Shown here: in pieces, positions 61,319 to 64,000 of the stretch
How the letters are laid out: each line of letters starts with the position of its first letter
Position numbering within the stretch: the first letter of the stretch is position 1
NCBI RefSeq assembly: GCF_001368815.1
Contig: NZ_CTEI01000001.1
Coordinates: forward strand, 1,364,001-1,428,000
Length of the DNA stretch: 64,000 nt
DNA from: Paraliobacillus sp. PM-2
Lineage (GTDB): Bacteria; Bacillota; Bacilli; Bacillales; Amphibacillaceae
Reading direction: 5' to 3'
Position numbers and translations under genes: made by a program
Notes under the pieces: model-generated
What the model saw: the letters and a program-made list of their open reading frames with translations, nothing else
The model's database searches: none
What the model was told of the DNA's origin: nothing

Positions 61319-62200
61319 CTATCCTTTCAGACCTCCAACAGTCATTCCTTGTGTTAATCTTTTTTGTACAATGATATATAAGATAATCGTTGGCAACATG
61401 GCAATAACCATTCCGGCATACATCGGACCATAGTTAACTGCGGCACGTTCTGCTGCCATCAAATTCAATAATCCAACTGGTAATGTCTTATTATCCCCTG
61501 GCATTAAGGTCAATGCTAAGATATATTCATTCCAGAATAATAAGAAGTTGAATAAAATAACAATAATGATACTAGGCTTGGCCATCGGAAACATAACCGA
61601 GATCATCGTACGGAAATAGCCCGCCCCATCGATACTTGCAGCTTCCTCAAAATCAGAAGGCAACGTTTGGAAATAACTCGATAATAAAAAGATGGTAAAC
61701 GGTAACGCTGTTGATGCATAAATCACCGCAAGAATAAATCGATTGTTTAAAAAGAATGGATCGCCAATGATCATCTTAATCGCGCTATCCCAATCTAGTA
61801 ACATTAAGAAGATCGGAACGGCGATATAACTTACATTGATGAATAATCCTGCTTTTACGACTGAATTTAAAACATTACTTCCTCTAAACCTAAATCTAGA
61901 CAACACATACGCTGCCGGTAAGGCTACCACTAGTAGAATCCCCAATGATAATGCAGTTACAATGACAGAGTTTAAAAGATATTCCCCCATCTGTGCTTCC
62001 ACAAATGCCTCGACAAAGTTCTGGATATAAACGCCATCTGGTAAAGACCATGGATTCTCATAAAACTCAGCGTTCTGTTTAATTGAAGCGAAAAACACCC
62101 ACGCTACTGGTACAATAATGGTAACGGCCAATGTGATTAAAGCTACATAGTTAAATAGTCTAAAAAGTGTATCGGTGCTTAGACCTTTTGTTTTTTTCAT
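61319..62200 (-). CDS. Sugar ABC transporter permease (MalG type)
   Basis: A 293-aa carbohydrate permease with six helices and the EAA loop EEAASIDGAGYFRTMISVMF. With the other permease it forms the channel for galacto-N-biose/lacto-N-biose, inferred from the gene directly downstream (lnpA, 10 bases). AAGGAGG before ATG. Neither the ATPase nor the binding protein is in the window; the ATPase is probably a shared MsmX type. Confidence 0.9.
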   Translation of the reverse strand: MKKTKGLSTDTLFRLFNYVALITLAVTIIVPVAWVFFASIKQNAEFYENPWSLPDGVYIQNFVEAFVEAQMGEYLLNSVIVTALSLGILLVVALPAAYVLSRFRFRGSNVLNSVVKAGLFINVSYIAVPIFLMLLDWDSAIKMIIGDPFFLNNRFILAVIYASTALPFTIFLLSSYFQTLPSDFEEAASIDGAGYFRTMISVMFPMAKPSIIIVILFNFLLFWNEYILALTLMPGDNKTLPVGLLNLMAAERAAVNYGPMYAGMVIAMLPTIILYIIVQKRLTQGMTVGGLKG

Positions 62201-62216
62201 CTCTGTTTTTACCTCC

Positions 62217-63107
62217 TTAATACTCTAGCACATCGCGTTTTGTAATTCTGCTGACGATGGCAGCGAGGGCAAATGAAAAGGTAAAGACGACAACGCCAAT
62301 CGCCATACCATAACCAAATGTGGAATTTGTATACGCTTGGTCATACATATATGATAGGAAAACTTCAGTGGATCCGTTTGGTCCGCCACCTGTCATTGCT
62401 TTTACTAATAGAAAACTTAAGTTAATCGTACTAATAATAAAGAATGTTAAAGTGGTTCGAATATTATTCCAAATTAATGGAAGCGTGATGCTAAAGAATT
62501 GAGTAATTCCATTCGCACCTTCTAGCGAAGCAGCCTCATAATAACTAGCTGGAATACTTGCCATACCCGACATGTACATTACCATGTAATAACCAATGGC
62601 TTGCCACACTAAGGCACCTGCAATACTGTAAATAACAATTTCCTGATCGCCTAACCATAGTTGTTCAAAGCTATCTAAGCTTAAAACGCCAAATATACTA
62701 TTTAATAACCCACTCTTTGGATCATAGATTGCGGAAAATATCCCTGCAATAACAACAATCGATAGAATATTAGGAATATAGAAAATGATTCGGAAGAAAT
62801 TTCCTCCCTTTACTTGTTCTTTTGTTAAAACAGCTGCAAAGAACACAGCAAATATCAATGTAATAATAGCCACAAGTACAATTAATAGAATGGAATTCTG
62901 AAAGGATTGAATAAAATCCATATCATTCCATAAGACTTTAAAGTTTTCTAAACCTACAAATTCTCTTGTGTTCGAAAATCCTCCCCATCGATACATGGAC
63001 ATTCGAAAGACTTCAATGGTTGGTGTGATCATAAATGTTGCGAGTAAAATCAATGCTGGTGCTACACAAACCGTAATAAATATGTTTCTTGACCCTTTTT
63101 TGTTCAA
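62217..63107 (-). CDS. Sugar ABC transporter permease (MalF type)
   Basis: A 296-aa permease with the EAA loop EAASLEGANGITQFFSITLP. Starts at TTG six bases after AAGGGGTG. First minus-strand gene of the operon in this window. The binding protein usually lies next to it; it may be further right beyond the AraC-type regulator. Confidence 0.9.
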   Translation of the reverse strand: MNKKGSRNIFITVCVAPALILLATFMITPTIEVFRMSMYRWGGFSNTREFVGLENFKVLWNDMDFIQSFQNSILLIVLVAIITLIFAVFFAAVLTKEQVKGGNFFRIIFYIPNILSIVVIAGIFSAIYDPKSGLLNSIFGVLSLDSFEQLWLGDQEIVIYSIAGALVWQAIGYYMVMYMSGMASIPASYYEAASLEGANGITQFFSITLPLIWNNIRTTLTFFIISTINLSFLLVKAMTGGGPNGSTEVFLSYMYDQAYTNSTFGYGMAIGVVVFTFSFALAAIVSRITKRDVLEY

Positions 63108-63231
63108 AGCTTACACCCCTTTTTTAATCATATAAACTCTAATAGTCAACTTGCCATGCGCAAATACTTTCACTTCACAGCTTGTCTTAATGATTGATAG
63201 CTATCCTGTAACACTTTCATCTTATCGCATA

Positions 63232-63245
63232 TAAAAACGTTTACA
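63232..63245. promoter_or_regulatory. cre-like site in the lnp/AraC divergent region
   Basis: TAAAAACGTTTACA differs from the cre consensus TGNAARCGNWWWCA at one position. On the minus strand it overlaps a possible -35 (TTGTGT with TAAGAT 18 bases downstream), so CcpA could block the operon in the presence of glucose. Confidence 0.55.
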
Positions 63246-63348
63246 CAATAAGAATCTTGTTCACTTTTTTATATATATTGCTTTTTATATTAAGTTGAGT
63301 TAAAATTTGATTATCATCTACCAGATCTATTAAATGGGGGCGAAATAT

Positions 63349-64000
63349 TTGTCTTATGAAGTATATCGAATGACAGATCAAGACATAAAGAAAATGCCTT
63401 TAAAACTTTTGTATATTACACATACAAAGTACGACAAAGGTTGGCATAGCACACAACATACCCATCACTTCACAGAACTATTTTATATCGTAAAAGGGAA
63501 AGGGGTTATTTTACTCCAAAATCAAGAAGTACCTGTTAAAGAAAACGATTTGGTAATTATTAATCCGAATGTTGAACATACGGAAAAATCTAATTCACTT
63601 GATTCACTAGAGTATATAGCTTTAGGAATAGAAGGATTATCCTTTTCTCTTCCAGAAGAAAAAGAAACACAAATGGGACTGTACACTTATCGTGGAGATC
63701 AAGAGGATATATTATTTTACTTAAATAAATTATTAAGTGAAATCAAACAAAATGAAGAAGATTATGAAGTAATATGTCAAAATATTATTGAAATACTCAT
63801 CATTAAATTAAGACGTGATAAGAATTTTACACTTACTAAAACAAACACAAAAAATCTCAATAAATCTGTATCACTTATTCAACATTATTTAAATCAAAAC
63901 TATCGCGAAGATATTTCACTTGACTCATTAGCTGAAATTGGACATATTAATAAATTTTATCTAGCTCACTCATTCAAAAAGGATATTGGTATTTCTCCTA
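63349..64000 (+). CDS. AraC-family transcriptional regulator (cut by window edge)
   Basis: About 217 N-terminal residues. A cupin-like sensor domain (HSTQHTHHFTELFYIVKGKG, NDLVIINPNVEHTEKS) is followed from about residue 175 by the first helix-turn-helix (YREDISLDSLAEIGHINKFY). The second helix-turn-helix lies past the window. Starts at TTG nine bases after GGGGGC. Divergent from the lnp operon, so it likely senses a galactosyl-HexNAc or GalNAc derivative and activates uptake and catabolism. Confidence 0.85.
   Translation, partial: MSYEVYRMTDQDIKKMPLKLLYITHTKYDKGWHSTQHTHHFTELFYIVKGKGVILLQNQEVPVKENDLVIINPNVEHTEKSNSLDSLEYIALGIEGLSFSLPEEKETQMGLYTYRGDQEDILFYLNKLLSEIKQNEEDYEVICQNIIEILIIKLRRDKNFTLTKTNTKNLNKSVSLIQHYLNQNYREDISLDSLAEIGHINKFYLAHSFKKDIGISP

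Noticed and set aside
1-64000. CRISPR array, prophage, IS element or restriction system
   Set aside because: No regularly spaced repeats, transposase, integrase or phage structural genes were found; the only mobile-DNA trace is the tRNA-Gly half repeat.

Overview
The window is AT-rich, low-GC Firmicute DNA, most likely from a halotolerant, endospore-forming Bacillaceae (an Oceanobacillus, Virgibacillus or Gracilibacillus relative). Gene content supports this: a SigI-type sigma factor, the sporulation-associated pair prkA-yhbH, the trmL-queG-yhbB neighbourhood known from Bacillus subtilis, opuC osmoprotectant uptake, mntABCD, and glgBCDAP. The genus is inference. No phage, plasmid, IS element or CRISPR array was seen. 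Most genes lie on the minus strand.

Layout. 1-2.2 kb: truncated sigI, an HtrA-like membrane protease, and a gene-poor stretch with mini-ORFs and hairpins. 2.3-6.3 kb: beta-carbonic anhydrase, a zinc-ribbon membrane protein, a MurG-type glycosyltransferase, a lipoprotein and an M20 amidohydrolase. 6.3-10.5 kb: opuCABCD with a divergent GbsR-type regulator and a clear inverted repeat between them. 10.5-14.5 kb: sirohydrochlorin chelatase, yhbH, prkA. 14.7-18.4 kb: mntABCD behind a promoter with an MntR-like box. 18.4-22.7 kb: trmL, yhbB, queG and an ABC-class ATPase. 22.9-23.6 kb: tRNA-Gly(UCC) with an orphan copy of its 5' half, and a 44-aa membrane protein behind a SigB-like promoter. 23.6-26.6 kb: a P-type cation ATPase preceded by a yybP-ykoY (Mn2+) riboswitch. 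26.6-37.8 kb: YpcP-like 5'-3' exonuclease and the glycogen operon glgB-C-D-A-P plus a GH13 enzyme. 38-45.8 kb: mscL, housekeeping hydrolases, and a flavin/redox group (azoreductase, FMN reductase, degenerate RibF, NAD(P)-binding protein). 46-64 kb: amino-sugar and galactoside catabolism.

The last 18 kb is the most distinctive region. A mannose-family PTS (EIIA-B-C-D, behind a cre-like site) is followed, after two plus-strand short-chain dehydrogenases, by a long minus-strand gene set: two ABC sugar permeases, a GH112 galactosyl-HexNAc phosphorylase, a 55-aa membrane protein, a ROK kinase, galE, galT, agaS, nagA, a class II aldolase and a PfkB kinase. Together these encode a nearly complete route for galacto-N-biose/lacto-N-biose: uptake, phosphorolysis to Gal-1-P plus HexNAc, Leloir conversion of Gal-1-P without need for galactokinase, and phosphorylation, deacetylation, deamination/isomerisation and aldol cleavage of GalNAc through tagatose phosphates. 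A divergent AraC-family regulator, cut by the window edge, probably controls it.

Manganese handling is represented in both directions: import (mntABCD, MntR-like box) and probable export (riboswitch-controlled P-type ATPase).
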